DNA from: Methylorubrum aminovorans
Lineage (GTDB): Bacteria; Pseudomonadota; Alphaproteobacteria; Rhizobiales; Beijerinckiaceae
Direction of reading: 5' to 3'
Length of the DNA stretch: 64,000 bases
NCBI RefSeq assembly: GCF_022179725.1
Contig: NZ_BPRC01000002.1
Coordinates: 62,001-126,000, forward strand
A program made the translations under genes and the position numbers. The notes beneath the pieces were generated by a model. The model ran no database searches. It was given only the letters and a program-made list of their open reading frames with translations, and was not told the DNA's origin. Shown here one piece after another: positions 16,854 to 24,967 of the stretch (position 1 is the stretch's first letter; each line of letters opens with the position of its first letter).

Positions 16854-18424
16854 GCGCGCCCGAACACCTCGTCTTCATCACCGGCAAGCTGGCCCATGCC
16901 CGCCTCGAGAAGGTCGCCGCCACGCTGCCAGCCGAGCGCTTCACCTGGAGCATTGCCGATGCCGGGGTGAAGGTCGCCGCGCTGATGACCGAGGAGATCA
17001 TCAAGCGCCGGGTGCAGATGCCCGACGGCGCGACCCGCATCGTCCTGCCCGGTCGCTGCCGCGCCAACCCGGACGCGCTGGCTCAGCATTTCGGCCTGCC
17101 TGTGGAGCGGGGCCCTGACGAGATCGTCGATTTGCCGGCTTACCTCGGCCTCACCGGGCGCAAGGTCGACCTCTCGCGCCATGACCTGCGCATCTTCTCC
17201 GAGATCGTCGACGCCTCGAAGATGACGCCGGACCAGATCCTGGCCAAGGGCCTCGACCTGGCCCGACGCGGTGCCGACGTGATCGATCTCGGTGGCTTGC
17301 CCGACACGGCCTTTCCGCATCTCGAGGACAGCGTGCGGGCCCTGAAGGGCGCCGGGCTGAAGGTCAGCGTCGATTCCTTCTCGCTCGACGAATTGACCCG
17401 CGGCGCGCGCGCCGGCGCCGACTATCTGCTGAGCCTCAACGAGGAGAGGCTCGACCTCGCTTTCGAGACCGACGCGGTGCCGATCCTCGTGCCTATGCGG
17501 CCCGACGACCTGCCCTCGCTGGATCGGGCCATCGAGCGGATGGAGCAGGCAGGCCGTCCCTACATGGCGGATCCGATCCTGGAGCCGATTCATTTCGGCT
17601 TCGTCGATTCGATCGTCCGCTATCGCGAGATCCGGGCGCGTTGGCCGAACATCGAGATGATGATGGGCACCGGCAACCTCACCGAACTCACCGAGGCCGA
17701 CAGCCTCGGCGTCACCGCGCTCCTCGTCGGCATGTGCTCCGAACTCGCCATCCGCAACGTGCTCATCGTGCAGGTCTCGAACCACACCCGCCGCACGGTG
17801 GAGGAGCACGACGCCGCCCGCCGGGTGATGTACGCGGCACGAGAGGACGCCGCCCTGCCCAAGGGCTACGGCCGCGACCTTCTGGCGCTTCACGACAAGC
17901 GCCCCTTCGTGCAGACCCCCGACGAGATCGCGGCCCTCGCCGCGGAGGTGCGCGATCCCAATTACCGCATCGCGGTGGCCGAAGACGGCATCCACGTCTA
18001 CAACCGCGACCGTCACACCACCGGCACCGACGCGATGGCCTTCTTCCCCGAACTGAGCGTGGAGAGCGACGGCGCGCACGCCTTCTATCTCGGAGGCGAG
18101 TTGACCAAGGCCGAGACCGCGTTCCGGCTCGGCAAGCGCTACGTGCAGGACGAACCGCTCGACTGGGGCTGCGCCGCCGACCGGACCCAGGAAGACACCA
18201 CCGCCTTCAAGGCGGCCGGGCCGACAAAAGCCGCCCACACCAAGCATAGCGGCCCCAAGGCGTCCGCCGCCGAGCGCGCCGCCGCGGCCGGACCGGAGCA
18301 GGGTGCGAGTCCGCCTGAAACCGAGACGGGACGCGGCTCGGAGGCCGAGCCCGATCGACTTTCGGAGCCAAAGAGCGGCCGCATCGTCTGCGGCCGCCTG
18401 GTGACGGACGAGGGCCGAAGCTGA
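16850..18424 (+). CDS. Dihydropteroate-synthase-related protein of the H4MPT pathway
   Basis: 524 residues. The N-terminal about 110 residues (HLVFITGKLAHARLEKVAAT) precede a DHPS-like TIM barrel (DVIDLGGLPDTAFPHLED, LKVSVDSFSLDELTRGARAG, MMMGTGNLTELTEADSLG). The last 80 residues are a low-complexity Ala/Glu/Pro tail, probably disordered. This matches the DHPS-like (DUF6513) proteins found in H4MPT gene clusters, which are candidates for joining the pterin to the arylamine-ribose unit. True folate DHPS is encoded separately at 42989. Start overlaps the kinase stop by ATGA. Confidence 0.85.
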   Translation: MSAPEHLVFITGKLAHARLEKVAATLPAERFTWSIADAGVKVAALMTEEIIKRRVQMPDGATRIVLPGRCRANPDALAQHFGLPVERGPDEIVDLPAYLGLTGRKVDLSRHDLRIFSEIVDASKMTPDQILAKGLDLARRGADVIDLGGLPDTAFPHLEDSVRALKGAGLKVSVDSFSLDELTRGARAGADYLLSLNEERLDLAFETDAVPILVPMRPDDLPSLDRAIERMEQAGRPYMADPILEPIHFGFVDSIVRYREIRARWPNIEMMMGTGNLTELTEADSLGVTALLVGMCSELAIRNVLIVQVSNHTRRTVEEHDAARRVMYAAREDAALPKGYGRDLLALHDKRPFVQTPDEIAALAAEVRDPNYRIAVAEDGIHVYNRDRHTTGTDAMAFFPELSVESDGAHAFYLGGELTKAETAFRLGKRYVQDEPLDWGCAADRTQEDTTAFKAAGPTKAAHTKHSGPKASAAERAAAAGPEQGASPPETETGRGSEAEPDRLSEPKSGRIVCGRLVTDEGRS

Positions 18425-18425
18425 G

Positions 18426-19022
18426 ATGCCGCTGATCCTGGAAACCGTCGTCACGACCCTGTCGGCGACGGGCGCGATGCATCTCGTGCCGTTCGGCCTG
18501 ATCCGCGAGGGCGAGGAGTTCGTGCTCGCCCCGTTTCGACCCTCGCCGACGATCGAGAACCTCGCGCAGCGCCCCTACTTTACGGCCTCGGCACCCAGCG
18601 ATGTGCGGGTGATCGCCGGCGTCGTAACGGGGCGGCGCGATTGGCCGGTGGTGGATTGCGACCGCGTCCCCGGCAAGCGGCTCGCCGAGTGCTTCGGCCA
18701 TGCCGAGTTCGAGGTGGCGGCGATCGAGGACGATCCCCAGCGCCCGCGCTATCGCGGGCGGATGGTGCACGCGGTGAGCCACGTGCCGTTCATCGGCTAC
18801 AACCGGGCGCAAGCGGCGGTGATCGAGGCGGCGATCCTGTCCACGCGGCTCCACATGCTGGAGCCGGAAAAGGTCCTGACGGAGATGGCCTATCATGCCA
18901 TAGCCATCGCCAAGACCGCCGGCCCTACTGAGCGCGAGGCCTGGGACTGGATCGAGGACAAGGTCGCGGGGGCCCTCGGGCGCACCGGCCGCGTCCTTGA
19001 CGGAACGAGCCGCCCCCTGTGA
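18426..19022 (+). CDS. DUF447-family flavoprotein-like protein, H4MPT cluster
   Basis: 198 residues, starting 1 nt after the previous stop. It shows the DUF447 pattern (ILETVVTTLSATGAMHLVPF, YFTASAPSDVRVIAGVVTGR, VHAVSHVPFIGYNRAQAAVI), a split-barrel FMN-binding fold common in methanogens and H4MPT-using methylotrophs. No signal peptide is present, so it is cytoplasmic. Its reaction is not known to me. It ends the mfnB-kinase-DHPS-like run, and its stop lies 41 bp before the exported SRPBCC gene. Confidence 0.82.
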   Translation: MPLILETVVTTLSATGAMHLVPFGLIREGEEFVLAPFRPSPTIENLAQRPYFTASAPSDVRVIAGVVTGRRDWPVVDCDRVPGKRLAECFGHAEFEVAAIEDDPQRPRYRGRMVHAVSHVPFIGYNRAQAAVIEAAILSTRLHMLEPEKVLTEMAYHAIAIAKTAGPTEREAWDWIEDKVAGALGRTGRVLDGTSRPL

Positions 19023-19063
19023 GGCGCCAGGGGCTTCGAGACATTCCCAAGGAGATTCCCGGT

Positions 19064-19597
19064 TTGAAGCGGATCGCACTGCTCGCCGCCGCGGCGCTCG
19101 CCGTCACCGCCGTGGCAGCGGAGGCTCAGCACGCCCCGACGCGGCGCAAGATCGTCGAGAGCATCACCATCGACGCTTCCCCCGACAAGGTCTGGTCGGT
19201 GGTCGGCAACCCGGCGGATGCCAACTGGATCGAGAACGTGACCCGCGGCGAACGGCAGGGGAGCGCCGACAAACCGGTCTTCCGCCTGACGCTGAAGAAC
19301 GGCCACGTCATCGTCGAGGAGGCCCGCAAGCTCGATGCCGAGCGCAAAAGCTTCGCCTACTACATCCTCGAGAACGAGGTGGCCGACCTGCCTGCCAAGG
19401 ATTACTCGGCCACGATCTCGGTGCAGCCCGAGGGCGCGCAGGCGCGGGTCGAATGGCGGGCCGCGTTCTATCGCGGCCATCCGAACAACGACCCGCCGCC
19501 CGAACTCAACGACGAGAATTCGGAGACGCGCGTGCGGGCCTGGATTCATGCCAGCCTTGAGAACCTCAAGGCCAGGCTTGAGAAGAGCGGCTCCTGA
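19064..19597 (+). CDS. Periplasmic SRPBCC-fold protein, MxaD-like (first of two)
   Basis: 177 residues from a TTG at 19064, chosen because AAGGAG (19049-19054) lies 9 nt upstream and a signal peptide follows at once (KRIALLAAAALAVTAVAAEA); the frame also opens at GTG 19019. The mature part is a START/SRPBCC domain (TIDASPDKVWSVVGNPADAN, ARVEWRAAFYRG) with a distinctive NNDPPPELNDE motif near the C-terminus, shared with the next gene. MxaD-type proteins are periplasmic SRPBCC proteins that help electron transfer from methanol dehydrogenase to its cytochrome. A comparable helper role for XoxF/XoxG is inference. Confidence 0.85.
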   Translation: MKRIALLAAAALAVTAVAAEAQHAPTRRKIVESITIDASPDKVWSVVGNPADANWIENVTRGERQGSADKPVFRLTLKNGHVIVEEARKLDAERKSFAYYILENEVADLPAKDYSATISVQPEGAQARVEWRAAFYRGHPNNDPPPELNDENSETRVRAWIHASLENLKARLEKSGS

Positions 19598-19662
19598 CAC
19601 AAGTCGCTCGAACCAAGGGTGAAGCGGCCATGCTCGGCGGCTTCGATGGGAGGAGAAAACAC

Positions 19663-20193
19663 ATGAAGTTCAGGACGCTCGCCGCCGTGGCGGCGCTCGC
19701 CACGGTGACGTTTGCCGCGCAGGCGCACGGCCCGACCCGGCAGAAGGTTTCGGAGTCGATCGAGATCAACGCCCCCGCCGACAAGGTCTGGGCGATCGTC
19801 GGCAACTTCCAGGACGGAAGCTGGATCCCGGTGGTCGAGAAGACCGAGGGCAAGGGCGGCAACGAGGTCAAGGCGACCCGCACGCTGACGCTGAAGGGCG
19901 GCGCCACGGTCGAGGAAGAGCTTGCCAAGTACGACGCCGAGAAGAAGACCCTGATGTACCGGATCACCAAGGTCGACGTGAAGACCCTGCCGGTGAACGA
20001 CTATTCCTCGACGATCGAGGTAGAGGGCGACGGCGCCAAGACCAAGATGACGTGGCGCGGCGCGTTCTACCGCGGCTACATGAACAACGATCCGCCGCCC
20101 GAGCTGAACGACGAGGCCTCCAAGAAGGCCGTGCTCGGCCTCTACAAGGCGGGCCTGGAGAACGTGAAGGCCAAGGCCGAGAAGGGCTCGTAA
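19663..20193 (+). CDS. Periplasmic SRPBCC-fold protein, MxaD-like (second of two)
   Basis: 176 residues from the ATG at 19663 with GGGAGGAG upstream. Signal peptide RTLAAVAALATVTFAAQA, then an SRPBCC domain (IEINAPADKVWAIVGNFQDG, KTKMTWRGAFYRGYM) ending with the same NNDPPPELNDE motif as the gene before it. The two are clear tandem paralogues. It is followed after 10 nt by a secreted propeller protein, suggesting a three-gene periplasmic unit inside the H4MPT region. Confidence 0.87.
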   Translation: MKFRTLAAVAALATVTFAAQAHGPTRQKVSESIEINAPADKVWAIVGNFQDGSWIPVVEKTEGKGGNEVKATRTLTLKGGATVEEELAKYDAEKKTLMYRITKVDVKTLPVNDYSSTIEVEGDGAKTKMTWRGAFYRGYMNNDPPPELNDEASKKAVLGLYKAGLENVKAKAEKGS

Positions 20194-20203
20194 GGCTTCG
20201 ATA

Positions 20204-21217
20204 ATGCGGATGGCCGGCGTGCTTCGATCCGATCGGCGGGCGCGCCGGCCGTCCAACGCTTCCTCCGGCCGCGGGGGGAGAGCCTGGATCTGGGGCCTCC
20301 TCGGGATGGCCTCGCTCTCCGTCCCCGCCCTGGCCCAGGAAGCCCTCGTCACGGCGCAACTCGGCAACGCCGTCGAGATCGTCGATCTCGCGTCGAAGAA
20401 AATCCTGCACTCGATTCCCGTGGCGGGAGCACCAGCCGGAATTGCCCTCTCGCCCGACCGGAAAACCGCCTACGTCACCCGCCCCGAGGGCCACGGCGTC
20501 TCGGTGATCGACCTCGACGCGCGCAAGGTCACGGCGAGCCTCGACCTGCCCGGCGGCCCGCTCGGCATCGGTGTCAATCCGAAATCCGGCGAGGTCTACG
20601 TCGCCGACTGGTACGGCACCCGAGTCTTCGTCCTGCGCCCGAATGCGGAGGGCCTGACACTGGAGGGCGAGATTGCCACCGGGAAGTCCCCGTCCGGCAT
20701 CGCCGTCACGCCGGACGGCGCCACGCTGCTGGTGGCCAACCGCGAATCCGACTCGGTCTCGATCATCGACGTGGGCACCCGTCGGGAGACGCGGCGCGTC
20801 GCGGTCGGCCAGCACCCGTTCGGCCTCACCCTCTCGGCGGACGCGACCCGAGCCTACACCGCCAACGTGGTCTCGAACGACGTCTCGGCCATCGATGTCG
20901 GGGCCGGCCGCGAGACCGGCCGCATCACCACCGGCCAGCGGCCCTACGTGATCGCGCTCGCTGCCGGCAAGGGGTTCGTGACCGACCAGTATTCCAACAC
21001 CGTGACGGTGTTCGACCCCGAGACCCTCAAGGTGATCACCGCGATCGATGTCGGCGACCATCCCGAGGGGATCGCCGCCACGCGGGATGGGAAGACCATC
21101 GTCGTCGCCAACTGGGGCGACAACGCCTTGAGCCTGATCGATCCGGTCAGCCTCGCCGTCACCGGCACGGTCGAGACCGGCGACGGGCCGCGCGCCTTCG
21201 GAGACTTTTTGCGATAG
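20204..21217 (+). CDS. Exported YVTN beta-propeller protein (LutB relative)
   Basis: 337 residues. An Arg-rich leader of about 27 residues is followed by a hydrophobic segment (AWIWGLLGMASLSVPALAQ), so the start may lie a little further in. The mature part is made of about seven YVTN blades (NAVEIVDLASKKILHSIPVA, TAYVTRPEGHGVSVIDLD, LLVANRESDSVSIIDVGT, KGFVTDQYSNTVTVFDPE, VVANWGDNALSLIDPV). The family is the PQQ-catabolism-associated propeller group, like lutB at 12269-13276. It lies 10 nt behind the second SRPBCC gene. Periplasmic; partner unknown. Confidence 0.87.
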   Translation: MRMAGVLRSDRRARRPSNASSGRGGRAWIWGLLGMASLSVPALAQEALVTAQLGNAVEIVDLASKKILHSIPVAGAPAGIALSPDRKTAYVTRPEGHGVSVIDLDARKVTASLDLPGGPLGIGVNPKSGEVYVADWYGTRVFVLRPNAEGLTLEGEIATGKSPSGIAVTPDGATLLVANRESDSVSIIDVGTRRETRRVAVGQHPFGLTLSADATRAYTANVVSNDVSAIDVGAGRETGRITTGQRPYVIALAAGKGFVTDQYSNTVTVFDPETLKVITAIDVGDHPEGIAATRDGKTIVVANWGDNALSLIDPVSLAVTGTVETGDGPRAFGDFLR

Positions 21218-21221
21218 CGGC

Positions 21222-21422
21222 TCAGGCGGCCGCAGGCGGCTCACCGGACCCCGTCTCGGCGGGCGAATTGAGGATGTCTTCCAACTCGTCCACGAGGCGG
21301 TCGATCTGGTCGTCGCTCGCGAGCACCCGTGTGGTGCGGCCGTCCTCGGTGACGAAGGCCAGCTCGATCGCCTCGCCGGTGCGGGTGGCCAGGATGCGGG
21401 CGAGCTTGTTTCCTGCGGTCAT
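21222..21422 (-). CDS. Small protein of unknown function, H4MPT region
   Basis: 66 residues from ATG 21422; GAGGAG sits 6 nt upstream, overlapping an earlier in-frame ATG that is less well placed. The sequence (GNKLARILATRTGEAIELAF, DDQIDRLVDELEDILNSPAE) suggests a short beta hairpin followed by an acidic helix. There is no signal peptide or known motif. It converges with the propeller gene (4 bp between stops) and lies 52 bp downstream of the MfnF-like gene on the same strand, so it may be co-transcribed with it. Confidence 0.7.
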   Translation of the reverse strand: MTAGNKLARILATRTGEAIELAFVTEDGRTTRVLASDDQIDRLVDELEDILNSPAETGSGEPPAAA

Positions 21423-21474
21423 TCGCATCTCCTCGTGACGTATCCCCGACAACGCGCGGCGCCGGCCCGGTTCC

Positions 21475-22518
21475 TCACGCGATCAGGCCGACGGCGACCG
21501 CCGGCCCACAGGTCGAGACCCAGGCGGCCTCCCCGCGCAGGTGTGCGGCGATGGTCTCGGTCAGCGGCACCGAGCGTCGCCCGAGACGTGCGGCGAGCCG
21601 TTCGGCCAGGAAGCGGCCAGCACCGCAGACGACGAGCGGTGCGTCCTCCGGCAGATCGGCGCGCGACAGCAGCACCGCGGCGGCATCGTGCAGGGGGCGT
21701 AACTGCGCCTCGGCGAACCACGCGGCCAGCGCCCGCCACTCCGCCTCGCTCCCCTCCCCCCGGTCGCGGCCGACCATGCGGGCGAGCCGGGTCTCGGTCT
21801 CGGGGATCGACTTGCCCTTGAGGTCGGCGCTGTATTGCTGGTCGGCCCCTTCGGGCAGGTCGCCGGTGAGGCGGTAGATGTCGGCGGTGCTGGCGAAGGT
21901 CTCGGCCATCAGCCGCGTGCGCCGGCCGTGCCAGGGGGCGTGGGTGGCGAAAGCGAGGAGCGGCGTGCGCACGACGCCGGTATAGACGAGCTCACCCGTC
22001 TCCAGGCGCTCCGCGTCGCTATAGCCCTCCGCGGCCGGTGCGCCCTGCACGATCGGGATCAGGTCGGCGGTGGTCGAGCCGATATCGACCAGAAGCGCGT
22101 GGCCCGCGTGCCGGCCGATCAGCGCGGCGGTGGCGTGCCAGTTGGCCGAGGCGATGTCGGCGGCATGCGTGCGAGCCTCCTCGACCGACACGAAGTCGGC
22201 GCGGCCGGCATAGATCCTCACGTCGCCCGTCAGCGTCGCGGCAGCCCAGGCGGAGAGCTGGTGAACCCCGTTCGCCCGGTCGGCAAAGCAATCGGTCAGT
22301 TCGCCGGTCATGGTGACCGCGTGATGAGCCTCGCCGCGCACCCAATCCGGCAATTGCGCGAAGGTCTCATCAAGGGCGGGGACGCCGCGCCAGAGCCGGC
22401 AGGGCGCCTGCACCGCCTCGACCACGCAGCCGTCCTCGACGAGGGCCGCCTTGACATGCACCCCGCCGAGATCCCACCCGATGACCCTGTTGTTCGTCCG
22501 GTTCACACGATGTCTCAC
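21475..22518 (-). CDS. H4MPT-linked C1-transfer pathway protein of the hydantoinase/ASKHA family (MfnF-like)
   Basis: About 347 residues from a GTG at 22518; a GTG at 22506 is an equally good start and would avoid overlap with the divergent gene at 22510. The ASKHA fold is visible (VIGWDLGGVHVKAALVEDG, LLVDIGSTTADLIPI, LVVCGAGRFLAERLAA). The family (COG1548; orf9 of AM1, as I recall) includes archaeal MfnF, which couples the aminomethylfuran to glutamyl-tyramine in methanofuran synthesis. With mfnB and the MfnE-like kinase nearby, a methylofuran role is likely. Confidence 0.85.
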   Translation of the reverse strand: MRHRVNRTNNRVIGWDLGGVHVKAALVEDGCVVEAVQAPCRLWRGVPALDETFAQLPDWVRGEAHHAVTMTGELTDCFADRANGVHQLSAWAAATLTGDVRIYAGRADFVSVEEARTHAADIASANWHATAALIGRHAGHALLVDIGSTTADLIPIVQGAPAAEGYSDAERLETGELVYTGVVRTPLLAFATHAPWHGRRTRLMAETFASTADIYRLTGDLPEGADQQYSADLKGKSIPETETRLARMVGRDRGEGSEAEWRALAAWFAEAQLRPLHDAAAVLLSRADLPEDAPLVVCGAGRFLAERLAARLGRRSVPLTETIAAHLRGEAAWVSTCGPAVAVGLIA

Positions 22519-23208
22519 GGTTCTGAAGGGGCCCCGCCGTTTCGGCTGATCCCGGTGATCGACCTGCGCCGAGGGCAGGTGGTGCGCGCCCGCGCGGGCG
22601 AGCGGGACGCCTATGCCCCGATCGACACCCCCTTGGCCAGAGGCTCGCGGCCCGCCGACATCGCCCGCGGCCTGCTCGATGCCGTCGGAACCGATTGCCT
22701 CTACGTCGCCGATCTCGATGCGATCATGGACGGCGTCGAGCCCGACGGTGCCAGCCTGGAGGCGGTGGCAAGCGCCTGTCCCGGGGTGAGGCTGTGGGTC
22801 GATGCCGGCTTCTCCGATCTGTCCGCAGTTGAGCGCTTCACCCAGCTCGGCCTCGGCCGTCCGGTGATCGGCAGCGAGAGCCAGCGCGATGCCGGGCTCG
22901 TGCGCGCCCTCGGCAACCGTGCCGTGCTCTCACTCGACACGCGCGGCGCGGAGCGGCTCGGGCCGGAGGCCCTGCACGAGGAGGCGGGGTCGTGGCCGGA
23001 GGACGTGATCGTGATGACGCTCGCGCGGGTCGGCACCGGCACGGGTCCGGATCTCTCCGGGATCTCACGAGCGGTCGCGCTCGGCCAGCACCGGCGGATC
23101 TACGCGGCCGGCGGCGTGCGGGGGCCGGAGGATGTGGCGGCTCTCGCGCAGGCCGGCGCCGCGGGGGCGCTCGTGGCCTCGGCGATCCATGACGGGCGGC
23201 TGCGCTGA
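22510..23208 (+). CDS. HisA/HisF-related TIM-barrel protein, H4MPT cluster
   Basis: 232 residues from ATG 22510, which lacks a clear Shine-Dalgarno. Motifs are of the HisA type: FRLIPVIDLRRGQVVRARAG, DCLYVADLDAIMDGV, RLWVDAGFSDLSAVE and a phosphate-binding RIYAAGGVRGPEDVAALAQAG. It is most like the HisA/HisF-related proteins found with H4MPT genes in methanogens and methylotrophs, and is probably not the histidine enzyme, because no his genes are near. Its start lies within or next to the start of the divergent MfnF-like gene. Confidence 0.82.
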   Translation: MSHGSEGAPPFRLIPVIDLRRGQVVRARAGERDAYAPIDTPLARGSRPADIARGLLDAVGTDCLYVADLDAIMDGVEPDGASLEAVASACPGVRLWVDAGFSDLSAVERFTQLGLGRPVIGSESQRDAGLVRALGNRAVLSLDTRGAERLGPEALHEEAGSWPEDVIVMTLARVGTGTGPDLSGISRAVALGQHRRIYAAGGVRGPEDVAALAQAGAAGALVASAIHDGRLR

Positions 23209-23221
23209 AAGGCCTTCGCCC

Positions 23222-23250
23222 AAAAAGAAAGGGACGGCCGAAGCCGTCCC
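23222..23250 (-). terminator. Rho-independent terminator of fae
   Basis: A perfect 8-bp stem, GGGACGGC (23231-23238) with GCCGTCCC (23243-23250) and a four-base loop, is followed on the minus strand by TTTCTTTTTG. It lies about 94 bp past the fae stop. Confidence 0.85.
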
Positions 23251-23343
23251 AATCCATCAACGTCCAAGGAAGATCGAAGCCAGTCGCTGGAGCAGACCCC
23301 GCGGTGCGGGCGGAGGCTCGCTCTGCCCAGGACTGCCTCCGAT

Positions 23344-23856
23344 CTAAGCGTTGGCGGCGAAGGGGTGGGTCGCCGACTTACGCTGCTCGGTCACGGCCGA
23401 AGCCTTCGGCTCGCCGTTGACGGCGCGCTGGATCGAGAGCTTGGTGGCCTCGTAGTTGTACTTCTGGATCTTGGCGTCGTCGGCCGCTTCCCAGTGGATG
23501 AACACGCCGACCAGCACGTACAGGTCGTCGGCCTCGTCCGCCGGGATGATGCCTTCGGCAACCGCGTCCTGCACGGCCATGGCGACGCCGTGCTGAGCCG
23601 GGCCGAACATCTGGACGGCCTGACGGGCGTCGTTGATGGTGACCTTGTTGAACATCAGCGTGTTCGGCTTGCACGGCAGGTTCGGCGCGATCACGGCGAG
23701 CAGGCTGGTGAAGCCGTGCTTGTTGTTCACGAGGCCGTTGCAGAAGGCCGTCTCGGCCGGCGAACCGCGCGGTCCGATGATGAGGTCGATGTGGGCGACC
23801 TCGTTGCCGTCGCCGACGAGGGCTTCGCCGACCTGAACCTTGGTGATCTTTGCCAT
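23344..23856 (-). CDS. fae: Formaldehyde-activating enzyme
   Basis: 170 residues from ATG 23856 (GGGAGAGACCCCGA upstream), matching the known length of Fae. It condenses formaldehyde with H4MPT to methylene-H4MPT in the cytoplasm, the entry step of H4MPT-dependent formaldehyde oxidation. Diagnostic segments include [20 protein letters not shown] (with the catalytic-site His), [32 protein letters not shown] and [16 protein letters not shown]. It has its own terminator and a 170-bp upstream gap, so it is probably transcribed alone at high level. Confidence 0.97.
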   Translation of the reverse strand: MAKITKVQVGEALVGDGNEVAHIDLIIGPRGSPAETAFCNGLVNNKHGFTSLLAVIAPNLPCKPNTLMFNKVTINDARQAVQMFGPAQHGVAMAVQDAVAEGIIPADEADDLYVLVGVFIHWEAADDAKIQKYNYEATKLSIQRAVNGEPKASAVTEQRKSATHPFAANA

Positions 23857-24091
23857 TCGGGGTCTCTCCCTGGATTCCTGAAAAAAGGCCCGCCCTGAGA
23901 GAAGGCGTGGCCTGGAAGCCATCCTTGTTTGCGGCGCCCGGCTGAGAGCCGAGCCGGTTTGCCCGGATAGCGGGGCGGACCCTACAGCGGGCCTTTCCGC
24001 CGAACAACCCGCGCAAGACCCTGAAATCGGCGATTTTTTGGGTCGTTGGGGGCCTTGACGCGCGAAGATTCATCCCCTCGCGGGCGAGGGG

Positions 24092-24967
24092 TCAGACGGC
24101 CTCGCCGCGGGCGGCGAGAAGCGCATCGAGAAACAGCGTCGCGACAGTGAAGTCGGCACTCGTGCCGGGGTTGAGGCCGGCCTCCTTCAGCACCCGGTCG
24201 TAGGCAAGAAGCGGCTCGATCGGCGCGGCGGCGAGGTCGATGCCGGCGAGCCGTGCTTGCGCATCTGCCCGCACCGCCTCGGCCCGGTCGGGGCCGTGCT
24301 TGCGGGCGATATGGCTGTCCGGCACCGCTGCTAGATAGGCGAGGTGGACAGCCGTGGTGGTCCAGGGCGGTGCAAGGCCCCGCGCCCGCGCCTCGCTCAA
24401 TGCGGGCACGCCAATCGCGAACAGGTCGCGAAAACCGTCGGTATAGGCGCGGGCGATGCGGTCGCGCGGGGCGGCCTCGGCCATCGCCGCGAGGAGCGGC
24501 GGGATCGTCCCCTCCGCGCCGAGATCTTCGCCGACGTCGTGGCGCGCGGCCCGACCGAGGCCGCCGGGATTGGCCCGGCGGATCGCCGCGAAGACGTCGC
24601 GGGCGTCCGACGCGTCGAACGTCGCCAGCACGGCGTTCAGGGCCTCGACCAAGGGGCCGGGCCGTTCCGCGGCACGGGCCAGCGGCGCGCAGAGCAGCAG
24701 GATGCCGAGATTGGTGTTCTGCCCCACCGCGGCGAAGGTGGCCTCGACCCCGCCGCGCACCCGGCGGCCCACCCGCGCGCCCGGCTCGGCGAGCGGCGGC
24801 GCCGAGACATCGGCGCTGGTAACGAAATCGGCCACGACCATGCGGTGGCCGGGGGCGTAGCCGTGAACGTTGCCGGGTTTCAGCGCGTCGAGCTCGGCGA
24901 GGCAGGCGGCCCGGTACAGGTCGGCCACCACCGGAGCGGGCAGACCGTCCTGCGGCGCCCCGCTCAT
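24092..24967 (-). CDS. CitG-like triphosphoribosyl-dephospho-CoA synthase family protein (H4MPT cluster, orf7-type)
   Basis: 291 residues from ATG 24967, which overlaps the upstream gene's stop as ATGA. The family motifs are ACLAELDALKPGNVHGYAPG near the N-terminus, [33 protein letters not shown] and ending in GTSADFTVATLFLDALLAA. In AM1 the gene between fae and orf5 (orf7, as I recall) is needed for H4MPT synthesis. The true reaction is unlikely to be citrate-lyase cofactor synthesis, because no citrate lyase genes are present; transfer of a phosphoribosyl group in the pterin side chain is a plausible guess. Confidence 0.85.
   Translation of the reverse strand: MSGAPQDGLPAPVVADLYRAACLAELDALKPGNVHGYAPGHRMVVADFVTSADVSAPPLAEPGARVGRRVRGGVEATFAAVGQNTNLGILLLCAPLARAAERPGPLVEALNAVLATFDASDARDVFAAIRRANPGGLGRAARHDVGEDLGAEGTIPPLLAAMAEAAPRDRIARAYTDGFRDLFAIGVPALSEARARGLAPPWTTTAVHLAYLAAVPDSHIARKHGPDRAEAVRADAQARLAGIDLAAAPIEPLLAYDRVLKEAGLNPGTSADFTVATLFLDALLAARGEAV

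Noticed and set aside
16850..18424. Second folate dihydropteroate synthase
   Set aside because: Only the barrel is DHPS-like; it has an unrelated N-terminal domain and lies among H4MPT genes, while folP is at 42989.
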